Source: Rathayibacter rathayi
GTDB taxonomy: Bacteria > Actinomycetota > Actinomycetes > Actinomycetales > Microbacteriaceae
NCBI RefSeq assembly: GCF_004011095.1
Contig: NZ_CP028129.1
Coordinates: 434,001-498,000 of the forward strand
Reading direction: 5' to 3'
DNA length: 64,000 bases
In this document: piece by piece, positions 54,727 through 64,000 of the stretch
Position numbering within the stretch: position 1 is the first letter of the stretch
Layout: each line of letters opens with the position of its first letter
Translations under genes and position numbers: made by a program
Notes under the pieces: generated by a model
Databases searched by the model: none
Told to the model about the DNA's origin: nothing
Seen by the model: the letters and a program-made list of their open reading frames with translations, nothing else

Positions 54727-55283
54727 CGGATGACACCACGGCGGAGGCGACTGTCCTCCTCGAGCGCATCGCCGGAGGAGAGCAGGCCGCCTTCTCCGAG
54801 CTCTACGACCAGATGGCCGGACGGGTCCTTGGACTGATCACCCGCGTCCTCATCGACCGCTCCCAGTCCGAGGAGGTCGCCCAGGAGGTCTTCCTCGAGA
54901 TCTGGCAAACCGCTGGACGTTTCGCTCCGAATAAAGGAAGCGCGACGACCTGGATCCTCACGATGGCACACCGCAGGGCCATCGACAGGGTCCGCGCGGC
55001 CCAGGCGGGCCGTGATCGGGACATGCGCATCGGAATCCGAGACCTCGGACGCGACTACGACCTGGTCTCCGAGCAGGCGGAGGTGTCCCTCGAGCACGAG
55101 AAGGTCGCGGCCGCTATGGGTCGCCTGACGGAGCTTCAGCGGCAGGCGCTGCAGCTCGCTTACTACGGCGGATACTCGCACAGCGAGATCGCAGGGATCC
55201 TGCAGTGTCCCGTGGGAACCGTTAAGACACGCTTGCGTGACGGAATGATCAGACTTCGAGAAGAGATGGGGGTGGCCCTATGA
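54723..55283 (+). CDS. sigK: ECF sigma factor SigK
   Basis: The 186-residue ECF sigma factor has region 2 (LYDQMAGRVLGLITRVLIDR, EEVAQEVFLEIWQTAGRFAP, GSATTWILTMAHRRAIDRVR) and region 4 (LTELQRQALQLAYYGGYSHS, EIAGILQCPVGTVKTRLRDG). The sequence and the adjoining RskA-type anti-sigma gene match the SigK group (ECF19), which in mycobacteria responds to redox or membrane signals. It overlaps both neighbours by ATGA. The GTVKTRLRDG segment is the DNA-reading helix of region 4. Confidence 0.93.
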   Translation: MTDDTTAEATVLLERIAGGEQAAFSELYDQMAGRVLGLITRVLIDRSQSEEVAQEVFLEIWQTAGRFAPNKGSATTWILTMAHRRAIDRVRAAQAGRDRDMRIGIRDLGRDYDLVSEQAEVSLEHEKVAAAMGRLTELQRQALQLAYYGGYSHSEIAGILQCPVGTVKTRLRDGMIRLREEMGVAL

Positions 55284-56134
55284 ACGATGTGCGACTCCCT
55301 GAGGGGACAGATGACCCGCGCGATCTCGCGGCGGGTTACGCACTGGGCATCCTGACGCCCGAGGAGCAGGAGCGCTACGAGCGCTTCCTGTCCGAGAACC
55401 CGGAGGCGCGCGGCGAGGCCGATGCGTTTGCCGAGGTGGCGGAGGCGCTCACCGCCGACGCGCCCGCTGTGGAGTCCTTGCAGGGCTTCAAGGCCGACCT
55501 GATGGCGCTCATCGCCGTCACCCCCCAGCTGCCCCTTCAGGAGCCGGACGAGGACCACGAGGCGCCCGGCGCGCCGCGTCTGGTCCAGGGCGCCGCCGAG
55601 GGCGAGCGGAGGGCTCCGACGGCTCGAGGGGGGAGCGGCGGCAGCGCCTCGAACCGCGCCCAGGGCCGGTGGTTCGGTCGACCCGCCGCCTACCTTTCGG
55701 CGGCCGCGGCGGCCGCGGTGCTCGTAGTCGGTGGAGTGACGCTCCCGCCGCTGCTCTCCTCCAGCCCCGGCCAGGCCCAGCAGCAGTCGGCTCTCGAGCA
55801 GATCCGCAGCGCCCCCGACGCGCAGGAGACGACCGGTACGGTCACCACCGGCGAGCGGGCGACGCTGGTCTGGTCGAGCTCGCTCGGCCGTTCCGCCCTC
55901 GTGGTGGACGATCTGGCTCCGCTGCCCGAGGACAAAACCTACGAGCTCTGGTACATCGGATCCTCCGGTCCGGTCGCTGCGGGCACATTCGACGGGGGAG
56001 AGGGCAGCACGGTCGCCCCGCTCAAGGGAAGCCTCACCCAGGGCGGAGTGGTCGCGGTGACGGTGGAGGACGCCGGGGGATCGCGGACTCCGACCACCGA
56101 CCCGATACTGGCCATCAATATCGACATCGCCTGA
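55280..56134 (+). CDS. rskA: Anti-sigma-K factor RskA
   Basis: The 284-residue protein has an N-terminal sigma-binding domain (DLAAGYALGILTPEEQERYE, RFLSENPEARGEADAFAEVA), a disordered linker, one membrane helix (AYLSAAAAAAVLVVGGVTLP, about 137-156) and an extracytoplasmic RskA domain (GRSALVVDDLAPLPEDKTYE, LWYIGSSGPVAAGTF, GGVVAVTVEDAGGSRTPTTD). It should hold SigK at the membrane until regulated proteolysis. Unlike zinc-finger anti-sigmas it has no H-x3-C-x2-C. It is coupled to sigK and ends before a strong terminator. Confidence 0.93.
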   Translation: MNDVRLPEGTDDPRDLAAGYALGILTPEEQERYERFLSENPEARGEADAFAEVAEALTADAPAVESLQGFKADLMALIAVTPQLPLQEPDEDHEAPGAPRLVQGAAEGERRAPTARGGSGGSASNRAQGRWFGRPAAYLSAAAAAAVLVVGGVTLPPLLSSSPGQAQQQSALEQIRSAPDAQETTGTVTTGERATLVWSSSLGRSALVVDDLAPLPEDKTYELWYIGSSGPVAAGTFDGGEGSTVAPLKGSLTQGGVVAVTVEDAGGSRTPTTDPILAINIDIA

Positions 56135-56142
56135 CGGTCAGG

Positions 56143-56187
56143 AACACGAAGAGCCGCACTCCTGTGAGAGGTGCGGCTCTTCGTGTT
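56143..56187. terminator. Bidirectional intrinsic terminator between rskA and pstB
   Basis: A 17-bp stem, AACACGAAGAGCCGCAC with GTGCGGCTCTTCGTGTT, encloses a 10-nt loop. The rightward transcript ends in TTTGTG. It separates the two convergent operons. Confidence 0.88.
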
Positions 56188-56249
56188 TGTGAAGGAGAGA
56201 GCCGACGAGCCGCACCCCGGGGGATGCGCTACGCCGACCGTGCGGCGGA

Positions 56250-57029
56250 TCAGCCGAAGCGCCCCGAGACGTAGTCCTCGGTCGCCTGGACGGACGGTCG
56301 GGAGAACATCGTCGCCGTGTCGTCGTACTCGATCAGCTTGCCCGGCTTGCCGGTGCCGGCGATGGTGAAGAACGCGGTGCGGTCGGAGACGCGGGAGGCC
56401 TGCTGCATGTTGTGGGTCACGATGACGATCGTGTAGTCGTTCTTGAGCTCCTCGATCAGGTCCTCGATCGCGAGCGTCGAGATCGGGTCCAGCGCAGAGC
56501 AGGGCTCGTCCATCAACAGGACGTCGGGGGAGACGGCGATCGCGCGAGCGATGCACAGGCGCTGCTGTTGCCCGCCGGAAAGACCGGAGCCGGGCTTGTC
56601 CAGTCGGTTCTTCACCTCGTTCCAGAGGTTCGCGCCTTGCAGCGAGCGCTCGACGAGCGCATCCGCGTCCGACTTCGAGATCCGGCGGTTGTTGAGCTTG
56701 ACGCCGGCGAGCACGTTGTCGCGGATGGACATCGTCGGGAAGGGGTTCGGACGCTGGAAGACCATGCCGACCTGGCGGCGGACCTGCACCGGGTCAACGC
56801 CCGGGCCGTAGAGGTTGTTGCCGTCGATCAGCACCTCGCCCTCGACGTGCGCGCCGGGGATGACCTCGTGCATACGGTTCAGCGTGCGGAGGAAGGTGGA
56901 TTTGCCACAGCCGGAGGGGCCGATGAAGGCCGTCACTGTACGGGGCTCGATGGCGAGCGAGACGCCCTCCACCGCGAGGAACTGGCTGTAGTAGACGTTG
57001 AGGTCGTTGACCTCGATGCGCTTGGACAT
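56250..57029 (-). CDS. pstB: Phosphate ABC transporter ATP-binding protein
   Basis: PstB powers high-affinity phosphate uptake. The 259-residue protein has Walker [20 protein letters not shown]-loop [17 protein letters not shown], signature [16 protein letters not shown], Walker [13 protein letters not shown] and H-switch [13 protein letters not shown]. The C-terminal [30 protein letters not shown] is typical of PstB. The ATG at 57029 follows GAAGGAAG. It is the last gene of pstSCAB. Confidence 0.97.
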   Translation of the reverse strand: MSKRIEVNDLNVYYSQFLAVEGVSLAIEPRTVTAFIGPSGCGKSTFLRTLNRMHEVIPGAHVEGEVLIDGNNLYGPGVDPVQVRRQVGMVFQRPNPFPTMSIRDNVLAGVKLNNRRISKSDADALVERSLQGANLWNEVKNRLDKPGSGLSGGQQQRLCIARAIAVSPDVLLMDEPCSALDPISTLAIEDLIEELKNDYTIVIVTHNMQQASRVSDRTAFFTIAGTGKPGKLIEYDDTATMFSRPSVQATEDYVSGRFG

Positions 57030-57070
57030 TGCTTCCTTCGGGGATTCCGGCCTGAGCCGAGTGGTGGGGG

Positions 57071-58147
57071 TCAGCGGCCGAGCTTGGGGGCGAAGATCTT
57101 TGCGATCAGGCGGGCGATGAGGTTCAGCGCCATGACGATCAGGATGAGGGCCAGCGCGCCGGTCCACGCGCGGTTGAGGAATGCGTCGGCGTCGGGGCCC
57201 TGGTTCGCGTACTGCGTGTAGACGAAGACCGGGAGGGTCATCATCCGCTCGCTGAAGAGGTCGTAGTTCATCGAGGCGGTGAAACCGGCGACGATCAGCA
57301 GCGGCGCGGTCTCGCCGATAACGCGCGCGATGGCCAGGGTGATGCCCGTCGTGATGCCGGCGATGGAGGTCGGCAGCACGATCTTGACGATGGTCAGCCA
57401 CTTCGGCACGCCGAGCGCGTAGGAGGCCTCGCGCAGCTCGTTCGGGACCAGCTTCAGCATCTCCTCCGACGAGCGGACGACCACGGGGATCATCAGCACG
57501 GTGAGGGCGATCGAGCCGGCGAAGCCCATCCGCACACCGGGGCCGAGGACCAGCGCGAAGAGGGCGTAGGCGAACAGGCCCGCGACGATGGACGGGATCC
57601 CCGTCATTACGTCGACGAAGAAGGTGATCGCGCGGGCGAGGTGACCGCGCCCGTACTCGACGAGGTAGATCGAGGTGAGCAGCCCGATCGGCACGGAGAT
57701 CAGCGCGGCCATCGCCGTAATCTCCAGCGTGCCGATGATCGCGTGCAGGGCGCCGCCGCCCGCGTCGATCACGTTGCGCATCGACGAGGAGAAAAACAGC
57801 GGATCGAAGCGCGCGACTCCCCTGGAGACGACCGTGTACAGCAACGAGATCAGCGGGAGCAACGCGATGATAAACGCCGTCGCGACCAGCGAGGTCACCA
57901 GGCGGTCAATCGCCTTGCGGCCGCCCTCGACCAGCCGCGAGACCACATAGATCACGACGTCGAAGAGAGCGGTGCCCCAAAAGATCGCCCCGACGAGGCT
58001 GAAGTCGTTCATCGTCCCCGCCGCCTGGAGAACCAGGAAGACGGCGGCGAAGACGACCCAGCTGCCGACGAGCAGCATCCAGGGCGTGCCTTTGGACAGC
58101 TTGCCCGCCTGCAGCGAGAAGGGCATCGAGGTGGTGGCGGCGGACAT
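57071..58147 (-). CDS. pstA: Phosphate ABC transporter permease PstA
   Basis: The 358-residue permease has six membrane helices in the C-terminal two-thirds and the MetI-like signature region [20 protein letters not shown], with [16 protein letters not shown] as the coupling loop. [20 protein letters not shown] and VGLFAYALF segments fit PstA. An extra N-terminal pair of helices (about 25-80) is common in actinobacterial PstA. It overlaps pstC by one base (TGATG). Confidence 0.95.
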   Translation of the reverse strand: MSAATTSMPFSLQAGKLSKGTPWMLLVGSWVVFAAVFLVLQAAGTMNDFSLVGAIFWGTALFDVVIYVVSRLVEGGRKAIDRLVTSLVATAFIIALLPLISLLYTVVSRGVARFDPLFFSSSMRNVIDAGGGALHAIIGTLEITAMAALISVPIGLLTSIYLVEYGRGHLARAITFFVDVMTGIPSIVAGLFAYALFALVLGPGVRMGFAGSIALTVLMIPVVVRSSEEMLKLVPNELREASYALGVPKWLTIVKIVLPTSIAGITTGITLAIARVIGETAPLLIVAGFTASMNYDLFSERMMTLPVFVYTQYANQGPDADAFLNRAWTGALALILIVMALNLIARLIAKIFAPKLGR

Positions 58148-59088
58148 CAGTTGGCTCCCGAGAAGGCCTTGCGGCGGTTGACGATGAACCGCGCGACCGA
58201 GTTCACGACGAGGGTGATGACGAAGAGGATCAGGCCGGACGCGACGAGCACGTTCACGCCGACTCCGCTCGCCTCCGGGAACTGCAGGGCGATGTTCGCG
58301 GCGATGGTGTTCGAGTTCTGCGAGGTGAGCAGGAGGAAGGAGACGACCGTCGCGGGCGAGAGCACCATCGCGACGGCGAGCGTCTCGCCCAGCGCCCGGC
58401 CGAGACCGAGCATGGCGGCCGAGACGATGCCCGGGGCGCCGAAGGGGAGGACGGCCATCCGGATCATCTCCCAGCGAGTCGCGCCGAGCGCGAGCGCCGC
58501 TTCCTCGTGCAGGCGGGGAGCCTGGAGGAAGATCTCGCGGCAGACCGCGGTGATGATCGGAATGACCATCACGGCCAGCACCACGGAGGCGGTGAGGATC
58601 GTCTTGCCCGTGCCCGAGGCCTGGCCACCAAAGAGTGGGAACCAGCCGATGTTCACGTTGAGGAAGAGGTAGAACGGTTGCACCATCGGAGCCAGCACGG
58701 TCGCGCCCCAGAGGCCAAAGACCACCGAGGGGACGGCGGCGAGGAGGTCGACCACGTAACCGAGGGCCATCGCTATGCGGCGCGGCGCGTAGTGCGAGAT
58801 GAAGAGGGCGATGGCGATCGAAAGCGGGAGGGCGATCACCAGGGCGATCACCGCCGACCAGACCGTGCCGAACACCAGGGGGCCGACGTAGGCCCAGAAG
58901 CTCGTCGCGTCGCCGGGGAGGCTGTCGGCCGGCGCGGTGAACGCCGGGATCGACTGCGCGATGAGGAAGATCGCTACGGCTGCGAGGACGAGGAGGATGA
59001 GGGAGCCGGCGGCGACGGTCGAGATCGAGAAGACCCGATCTCCGATACGCACCTTCGCCTTCGGGCGGACGACGGTCTCAGTTGCCAT
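58147..59088 (-). CDS. pstC: Phosphate ABC transporter permease PstC
   Basis: The 313-residue permease has six membrane helices and the family segments WSAVIALVIALPLSIAIALF, AALALGATRWEMIRMAVLPF and GRALGETLAVAMVLSPAT, the coupling motif with ALGET. The N-terminus IGDRVFSISTVAAGSLILLV is the first helix. It follows pstS after about 145 bp with an intervening hairpin, so its level is probably lower than that of pstS. Confidence 0.96.
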   Translation of the reverse strand: MATETVVRPKAKVRIGDRVFSISTVAAGSLILLVLAAVAIFLIAQSIPAFTAPADSLPGDATSFWAYVGPLVFGTVWSAVIALVIALPLSIAIALFISHYAPRRIAMALGYVVDLLAAVPSVVFGLWGATVLAPMVQPFYLFLNVNIGWFPLFGGQASGTGKTILTASVVLAVMVIPIITAVCREIFLQAPRLHEEAALALGATRWEMIRMAVLPFGAPGIVSAAMLGLGRALGETLAVAMVLSPATVVSFLLLTSQNSNTIAANIALQFPEASGVGVNVLVASGLILFVITLVVNSVARFIVNRRKAFSGAN

Positions 59089-59187
59089 TCCAGGGGACTC
59101 TCTTCACACGAGGGGGTTCGGCGGGGCGCACAGGGAGATGCTAGGGCGCGCAGGGGCGTCCGCGGTGGGTCGAGCCAGGCACGGGCG

Positions 59188-59222
59188 GGGCCCGTCCCGC
59201 GGATGTGCTGCGAGACGGGCCC
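59188..59222 (-). terminator. Hairpin between pstS and pstC
   Basis: GGGCCCGTC (59188-59196) pairs with GACGGGCCC (59214-59222). In leftward transcription it follows the pstS stop by 11 bp and likely acts as an attenuator or mRNA stabiliser, favouring more PstS than permease. Confidence 0.7.
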
Positions 59223-59233
59223 TGCCGGTGGGA

Positions 59234-60331
59234 CTACTTGATCGACTCGATCGCGGTGGCGACCGTGCTGGCGAGCTCCGAGTTCAGGGGAGCGGAGCCG
59301 GCCTGAACGGCGGCCGCTTTCTGGCCGTCCTCACTGGCGACGTAGGAGGCGTAGGCCTTGACGACCTCGCCCTTGTCGGCGTCCGCGTATTCCTGGCACA
59401 CGAGGAGGTAGCTGACCAGGACCAGCGGCCAGGCGTCCGCCTCGGTGCCGGTGCGGTCGATCGTGATCGCGAGGTCATTGTCCCCACGGCCTTCGGCGAT
59501 GGGGGAGGCGGCGACGACCGCCGCGGCTCCGTCGGCCGAGATGGTCGAGAAAGCGTCGCCGACCTTGAGCTGGGCCATGTCCATGCCCTTGGCGCCGGAC
59601 TCGTCGGCGTAGCCGATCGTATTGGTGCCGTTCTTGACCGCGTCGACGACACCCGAGGTGCCCTTGGCGCCGTCACCGCTCTGGTAGGGGAAGGTCTGCG
59701 CGGCGGGGGCGTCCCAAACGTCCTTCGCGGTGGCCGCGAGGTAGTCGGTGAAGTTCTGCGTCGTGCCCGAGTCGTCCGAGCGGTGCACGGAGGTGATGGT
59801 CGCCGACGGGAGGGTCGCATCGGGGTTCAGGGCCTTGATTTCCGGAGCGTCCCAGGACGTGATGGTGCCCTTGAAGATACCGGCGATGGTGGCGGCGTCG
59901 AGCTTGAGTTCGTCGACGCCCTCCACATTGAAGATGACCGCAATCGGCGAGATGTAGACCGGGAGGTCGATCCCCTTGGTGTCGGGGGCGCAGGCGGCAA
60001 AGGTGCCCGCGAGCTCCTCGTCCTTGAGCGCGGAGTCGGAGCCGGCGTAGTCAGCGGCGCCGTTGATGAAGTTGGTGCGGCCGGCGCCCGAGCCCTGCGG
60101 GTCGTAGTTGACAGTCACGTCAGGGTTCGCGGTCTGGAACGCGGCGGCCCAAGTGGTCTGCGCGGTGCCCTGAGCGGACGAGCCGATGCCGGTGACGGTG
60201 CCCGAGAGCGTGGCGGAGCCGGAGCCGGAGCCGCTGCCGGCGGCCGGTGCCTCGTTGGCAGCGCAAGAGGTCAGCGTGATCGCTGCGACGGCAGCGATGA
60301 CGGCCGCCTGGCCGAGACGCGAGAATCTCAC
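59234..60331 (-). CDS. pstS: Phosphate-binding lipoprotein PstS
   Basis: The GTG at 60331 follows AAAGGG and opens a 365-residue lipoprotein: signal peptide AAVIAAVAAITLTSCAANEA with lipobox LTSC, a Gly-Ser linker, then the binding protein. Phosphate-contacting segments are GIGSSAQGTAQT, GAADYAGSDSALKDEEL, HRSDDSGTTQNFTDYL and KGTSGVVDAVKNGTNTIGYA. It captures phosphate outside the membrane and passes it to PstCA. A PHO-box-like repeat lies about 100 bp upstream. Confidence 0.96.
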   Translation of the reverse strand: MRFSRLGQAAVIAAVAAITLTSCAANEAPAAGSGSGSGSATLSGTVTGIGSSAQGTAQTTWAAAFQTANPDVTVNYDPQGSGAGRTNFINGAADYAGSDSALKDEELAGTFAACAPDTKGIDLPVYISPIAVIFNVEGVDELKLDAATIAGIFKGTITSWDAPEIKALNPDATLPSATITSVHRSDDSGTTQNFTDYLAATAKDVWDAPAAQTFPYQSGDGAKGTSGVVDAVKNGTNTIGYADESGAKGMDMAQLKVGDAFSTISADGAAAVVAASPIAEGRGDNDLAITIDRTGTEADAWPLVLVSYLLVCQEYADADKGEVVKAYASYVASEDGQKAAAVQAGSAPLNSELASTVATAIESIK

Positions 60332-60427
60332 AAGTATCCCTTTCGGGTAGGAAAGCGTGGAAAACAGAACAGGACTTGGTGCAGCCCGCGAGCGAGAGTA
60401 CGGAGACGTCGTGTCGTGGCACCGTCC

Positions 60428-60449
60428 GCTCGGTGAACGCGCGGTGAAC
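60428..60449 (-). promoter_or_regulatory. PHO-box-like direct repeat (PhoP operator) upstream of pstS
   Basis: On the minus strand GTTCACCGCGC is followed at exactly 11 bp by GTTCACCGAGC. Two 11-bp direct repeats starting GTTCA are the core of actinobacterial PHO boxes bound by PhoP under phosphate limitation. Confidence 0.8.
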
Positions 60450-60521
60450 GGGTCTGCTGCACGAAGAGCGGAGTGACAGGGCGGCGGGGCCGGTGCCGAG
60501 CGTCGAGCGCGGCCCGGCGCG

Positions 60522-61457
60522 TCAGCCCAGCGGCCGGTGCGTCTCGATCGCGATGATGCCGGAGCCGGGGTGGCCGATCGAGAGGTGCACGACGGCGAAG
60601 CCACCCGTGGGCAGCGCGGCCGCCTCGTCGAGGTAGGGGCCCAGCGGTGTCGCCGTCGCGAGCGCGATCTCGCGCAGGATCTCGGGGATGACCGGCCGAT
60701 GGCTGCACAGGACGGCGGTGCGGCGCGCGCGGACCCGCTTGCCGACCAGGGCGCGGAGATTGGCGGTTCCGTGCTCGTGCGACTCCTGGCTCAGGTCGTC
60801 GCGGAGCCTGACCGGCTTCTTCACCAGAGCGGAGAGAGGGGCGATGGTCGACCGGCAGCGTTTGGCAGTGCTCGAGACGAGTCGGCGCGGGCGCCAGGCG
60901 GCGAGGGCCCGGGCAGCCGCAGCGGCCTCGATCCGGCCGCGTCCGGTGAGGCGGCGGGTGGAGTCGCGCCCGTCCCATGACGAGACGGGCACGGCCTTCG
61001 CGTGTCGGAGCACCACGATCGCGAAGGTCTCGAGCGCCCCGCGGGCGGCGATCCTGGCGAACTCGTCGACGATCGTGACGTCATGGGGGTAGGTGAGATA
61101 ACTCCGGGCGCGCGTGAGGGTGACCCACTCGAGCGCCTCGACCTCGTCATTGGGGAGGAAGTCCGAGGCGAGGACCGCCTTCTCGGTGACCTGCGCGGCC
61201 CAGTAGTAGACGACTTTCGGACGCCCGCTCGGCAGCACGTACTCGGTGCAGCCGAGCGGTACTCCGAGCGCCACGGCGAGCCCGGTTTCCTCGCGGATCT
61301 CGCGCACGGCCGTCTCGGGGAGGGACTCGCCCGCGTCGACCTTGCCCTTGGGCAGACTCACGTCCCGGCGGTGCGGCCGGTGGATCACGAGGACGAGCGG
61401 GCGACCGTCGATGATCCGCCAGCACACCGCTCCTGCCGCAGAGACGATTCCCGTCAC
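60522..61457 (-). CDS. Nudix hydrolase fused to histidine phosphatase (MutT1-type)
   Basis: The 311-residue protein has an N-terminal Nudix domain with the box GKVDAGESLPETAVREIREETGL (about 37-59), followed by a histidine phosphatase domain with the RHG-like VVLRHAKAVPVSSWDGRDST (about 148) and LCSHRPVIPEILREIA. The architecture matches actinobacterial MutT1, which hydrolyses 8-oxo-dGTP and diadenosine polyphosphates. The GTG start at 61457 is 5 bp from the ppk stop, so the two are cotranscribed. The association with ppk and pst is conserved in Actinobacteria. Confidence 0.92.
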   Translation of the reverse strand: MTGIVSAAGAVCWRIIDGRPLVLVIHRPHRRDVSLPKGKVDAGESLPETAVREIREETGLAVALGVPLGCTEYVLPSGRPKVVYYWAAQVTEKAVLASDFLPNDEVEALEWVTLTRARSYLTYPHDVTIVDEFARIAARGALETFAIVVLRHAKAVPVSSWDGRDSTRRLTGRGRIEAAAAARALAAWRPRRLVSSTAKRCRSTIAPLSALVKKPVRLRDDLSQESHEHGTANLRALVGKRVRARRTAVLCSHRPVIPEILREIALATATPLGPYLDEAAALPTGGFAVVHLSIGHPGSGIIAIETHRPLG

Positions 61458-61461
61458 GATG

Positions 61462-63666
61462 TCATCGGCTCAAGGCCCGGTTGGCTGAGCGTGTCGCCGC
61501 GCGCTTGCGGTGGGTGATGTGCTGCATCAGCTGGTTCTGCAGGTCGGCGAGCGGAGCGCCGTCCGCGTCCAGGTGGTGCCGCGTCCAGTCGCCGTCCGAG
61601 CCGAGCCACCAGGAGGCGGTCCGCTCGTCCATCGCCCGCTCGAACATGTCGTCGATCTCGCTGAGGTGCGCCGGCTCGACGATCCGCACCAGCGCCTCGA
61701 CGCGGCGGTCGAGGTTGCGGTGCATCATGTCGGCGCTGCCGATGAAGACCTCGGGCTCGCCGCCGTTGACGAAGCTGAAGATGCGGGAGTGCTCCAGATA
61801 GCGGCCGAGGATCGAGCGCACTCGGATGGTCTCGGAGAGCCCCTCCTGCCCGGGCTTGAGGCCGCAGATACCGCGGACCCAGACGTCCACCGGCACGCCG
61901 GCCTGGCTGGCACGGTAGAGCGCGTCGATTACGGCCTCGTCCACGATCGAGTTCACCTTGATCCGGATGCCCGAGGGCCGTCCGGCGCGCGCGTGCCCGG
62001 TCTCGACGGCGATCCGCTTCAGCAGCCCCTTGCGCAGGTGGCGCGGCGCGACGAGCAGGCGCTTGAACTTCTTCTCGATCGCGTAACCCGAGAGTTCGTT
62101 GAACAGGCGGGTGAGGTCCTTGCCGACCTCCGGGTCGGCAGTGAGCAGGCCGAGGTCTTCATAAATGCGCGAGGTCTTCGGGTTGTAGTTGCCGGTGCCG
62201 ATGTGGGAGTAGTGGCGGAGCACCCCGCCCTTCTCCTGGCGAATGACGAGCGCGAGCTTGCAGTGCGTCTTCAGCCCGACGAGGCCGTAGACGACGTGCA
62301 CGCCCGCCTTCTCGAGCTTGCGGGCCCACGAGATGTTGGCTTGCTCGTCGAAGCGCGCCTTGATCTCGACCAGCGCGAGCACCTGCTTGCCGGACTCGGC
62401 CGCGTCGATCAGCGCCTCGACGATGGGGGAGTCGCCCGAGGTGCGGTACAGCGTCTGCTTGATCGCGAGCACATCCGGATCCGCCGCCGCCTGCTCGAGG
62501 AAGGACTGCACGCTCGTCGCGAACGACTCGTAGGGGTGGTGCAGCAGCACGTCACCGCGCGACACGGCCCTGAAGACGTCCTGGCGCTGGTTCGGCTCGC
62601 TCGGCGAGAGCTGCACGGCCGTCGTCGGGACGTGGTTGGGGTATTTCAGGTCGGGCCGGTCGATCTTCTGCAGGCTGAAGAGCCCGCTGAGATCGAGCGG
62701 AGCCGGGAGCTTATAGACCTCCTGGGTCGTGATGTCGAGCTCACGCACCAGCAGGCCCAGCGTCTCGTCGTCCATGTCGTCGGTAACCTCGAGGCGGATG
62801 GGCGGGCCGAATCGGCGACGCAGCAGCTCTTTCTCGAGGGCCTTAATCAGATTCTCGGTCTCGTCTTCGTCGACCTCGACGTCCTCGTTGCGGGTCACCC
62901 GGAAGACGTGGTGGTCGAGGATCTCCATGCCGGGGAACAGGTCGTCCAGCTGGTTGGCGATCAGGTCCTCGAGCGAGATGAACCGCATCGGCTCGCCCGG
63001 GGTCGCCACCCCGGCGATCCGCACGAAGCGCGGGAGCATCTGCGGAACCTTGAGGCGCGCGAACTCGACCTTCTGCGTCTTGGGATTGCGAACGCGCACC
63101 GAGAGGTTGAGCGAAAGGCCGGAAATGTAGGGGAACGGGTGGGCCGGGTCGACCGCCAGTGGCATCAGCACGGGGAACACCTGCGCCGAGAAATAGTCGT
63201 CGAGCACCGTGCGCTCGGCGTCGCTCAGCTCGTCCCAGCGGACGAGGTCGATGCCGCCCTCGCGCAGCGCGGGCTCGACGAGTTGCTTGAACGCCCGGGA
63301 ATGGCGCTGCTGGAGCAGATGCGCCTTTTCGGAGATGTCGGTCAGTACGTCGACGGGGACGCGGCCGATGTTGGTCGGCAAAGCCAGCCCCGTGAGGATG
63401 CGGCGCTTGAGGCCGGCGACGCGGACCATAAAGAATTCGTCGAGGTTCGACGAGAAGATCGCGAGGAAGTTGGCCCGCTCGAGCGCCGGCACCAGCGGAT
63501 CTTCCGCCAGCTCGAGGACGCGCTGGTTGAAGGCGAGCCAGCTCAGCTCACGGTCGAGGTAGCGGTTGTCGGGGAGGAGCGGGTCTGAGTGCTCCTCCTC
63601 CTCGTCGAAGTCGTCGTCGAGGTCATCGCTCAGGCCGTCTTCGAGAAGCAGGTTGTCGCCGTCCAT
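61462..63666 (-). CDS. ppk: Polyphosphate kinase 1
   Basis: Ppk1 polymerises the terminal phosphate of ATP into polyphosphate. The 734-residue protein has the N-terminal [50 protein letters not shown], and the autophosphorylated His in [20 protein letters not shown] (about 485), then [20 protein letters not shown]. An acidic N-terminal leader of about 25 residues precedes the domain. It is first in the ppk-mutT1 unit and lies beside the phosphate uptake operon. Confidence 0.97.
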   Translation of the reverse strand: MDGDNLLLEDGLSDDLDDDFDEEEEHSDPLLPDNRYLDRELSWLAFNQRVLELAEDPLVPALERANFLAIFSSNLDEFFMVRVAGLKRRILTGLALPTNIGRVPVDVLTDISEKAHLLQQRHSRAFKQLVEPALREGGIDLVRWDELSDAERTVLDDYFSAQVFPVLMPLAVDPAHPFPYISGLSLNLSVRVRNPKTQKVEFARLKVPQMLPRFVRIAGVATPGEPMRFISLEDLIANQLDDLFPGMEILDHHVFRVTRNEDVEVDEDETENLIKALEKELLRRRFGPPIRLEVTDDMDDETLGLLVRELDITTQEVYKLPAPLDLSGLFSLQKIDRPDLKYPNHVPTTAVQLSPSEPNQRQDVFRAVSRGDVLLHHPYESFATSVQSFLEQAAADPDVLAIKQTLYRTSGDSPIVEALIDAAESGKQVLALVEIKARFDEQANISWARKLEKAGVHVVYGLVGLKTHCKLALVIRQEKGGVLRHYSHIGTGNYNPKTSRIYEDLGLLTADPEVGKDLTRLFNELSGYAIEKKFKRLLVAPRHLRKGLLKRIAVETGHARAGRPSGIRIKVNSIVDEAVIDALYRASQAGVPVDVWVRGICGLKPGQEGLSETIRVRSILGRYLEHSRIFSFVNGGEPEVFIGSADMMHRNLDRRVEALVRIVEPAHLSEIDDMFERAMDERTASWWLGSDGDWTRHHLDADGAPLADLQNQLMQHITHRKRAATRSANRALSR

Positions 63667-63774
63667 GCGACCATCCTGGCATCGCGTCCGCCCACTGCGC
63701 GCCGCGGGCCGTGAACGCCGGATGAATGTCGGCCAGGGAGGGCCTGTGGAGGAGCGTCTACTCGGCGCACCGGC

Positions 63775-64000
63775 TCAGCGCACCGGTGCGGCGCGCTGTA
63801 GGTACTGCACGTCGACGGAGGCGTCCGTGAATCCGACCGAGCGGTAGAGCGCCACCGCCGAGCGGTTCTCGGCCTCGACGTAGAGGTCGGCCGTCGTGCA
63901 GCCCCGCTCCAGCATCCGCGCGAGTCCCGCGGCGAGCAGCGTGCGGCCAAGTCCGCGTCCGGCTGCCTCCGGAGCGACTCCCAGCACATAAATCTCACCG
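63775..64000 (-). CDS. mshD: Mycothiol synthase C-terminal part, cut by window edge
   Basis: The visible 75 residues read GEIYVLGVAPEAAGRGLGRT, LLAAGLARMLERGCTTADLY and VEAENRSAVALYRSVGFTDA, ending DVQYLQRAAPVR. V-A-P-x-x-x-G-x-G-L-G-R is the acetyl-CoA-binding motif of GNAT enzymes, and the E-x-x-N-x-x-A-x-x-L-Y-x-x-x-G-F end is typical of MshD, which acetylates Cys-GlcN-Ins to mycothiol. The 5' part lies beyond the right edge. The call rests on the C-terminus only, so another acetyltransferase is possible. The 63667-63774 gap holds nothing recognisable. Confidence 0.8.
   Translation of the reverse strand, partial: GEIYVLGVAPEAAGRGLGRTLLAAGLARMLERGCTTADLYVEAENRSAVALYRSVGFTDASVDVQYLQRAAPVR

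Noticed and set aside
61510..63588. Open frame of 692 codons antisense to ppk
   Set aside because: ppk is complete and strongly conserved on the minus strand; this frame has no motif.

Overview
The window is a high-GC actinobacterial chromosome segment. The gene set points to Microbacteriaceae or a close relative: a mycothiol synthase end, a SigK/RskA pair, a eukaryotic-type NADP isocitrate dehydrogenase, DUF3072, HspR-type and HrcA-type operators, and many apparently leaderless genes. I cannot assign genus or species from sequence alone.

Positions 1-15,230 are an accessory region built from repeated polymorphic-toxin cassettes. Two full-length LXG-like toxins (1237-3096 and 8949-10874) share a nearly identical N-terminal and core region but end in different toxic tips. 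Two more cassettes (3492-5066 and 6275-7600) lack the LXG domain and look like silent tip cassettes or truncated copies. A fifth (11383-12301) is frameshifted, and two further fragments remain (12793-12952 and 14980-15220). The tips are BECR-like, DNA/RNA non-specific endonuclease, GH-E (HNH/EndoVII type) and PD-(D/E)XK-like. Each is followed by one or more candidate immunity genes. About 2.7 kb at the left edge recurs some 7.7 kb downstream. IS3 and IS5-type remnants, one intact IS5-like element and a 90-bp element carrying only IS5-like ends sit at the breakpoints. An EsaA/YhgE-like membrane protein (15234-17114) borders the array and suggests export by a type VII system whose other genes lie elsewhere.

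Positions 17,575-46,700 are mostly core genome: purN-purH, a membrane-DDAH fusion, a heterodimeric ABC exporter, a DNA alkyltransferase-like protein and an acetyltransferase, icd, a flavin monooxygenase, hsp20 with both HAIR and CIRCE operators, a sortase-anchored subtilase, purU, an ECF sigma factor fused to a membrane-anchored domain, glyA-folD under a ZTP (pfl) riboswitch, an alcohol dehydrogenase, ybaK, and a galactose locus (galK, galT, DeoR regulator, mutarotase). purN, purH, purU, glyA and folD together handle one-carbon units and purine synthesis.

Positions 46,870-53,190 are again accessory: two secreted proteins, a truncated RelA/SpoT-like protein, a decayed serine recombinase, a tyrosine integrase, and a type II restriction-modification pair in which the nuclease appears fused to its own HTH controller. 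The region ends at the 3' end of tRNA-Lys.

Positions 53,390-64,000 return to core genes: a conserved hypothetical, an unassigned structured RNA candidate, sigK-rskA, the phosphate uptake operon pstSCAB with a PHO-box-like repeat, a Nudix/phosphohistidine phosphatase, polyphosphate kinase and the end of mshD.
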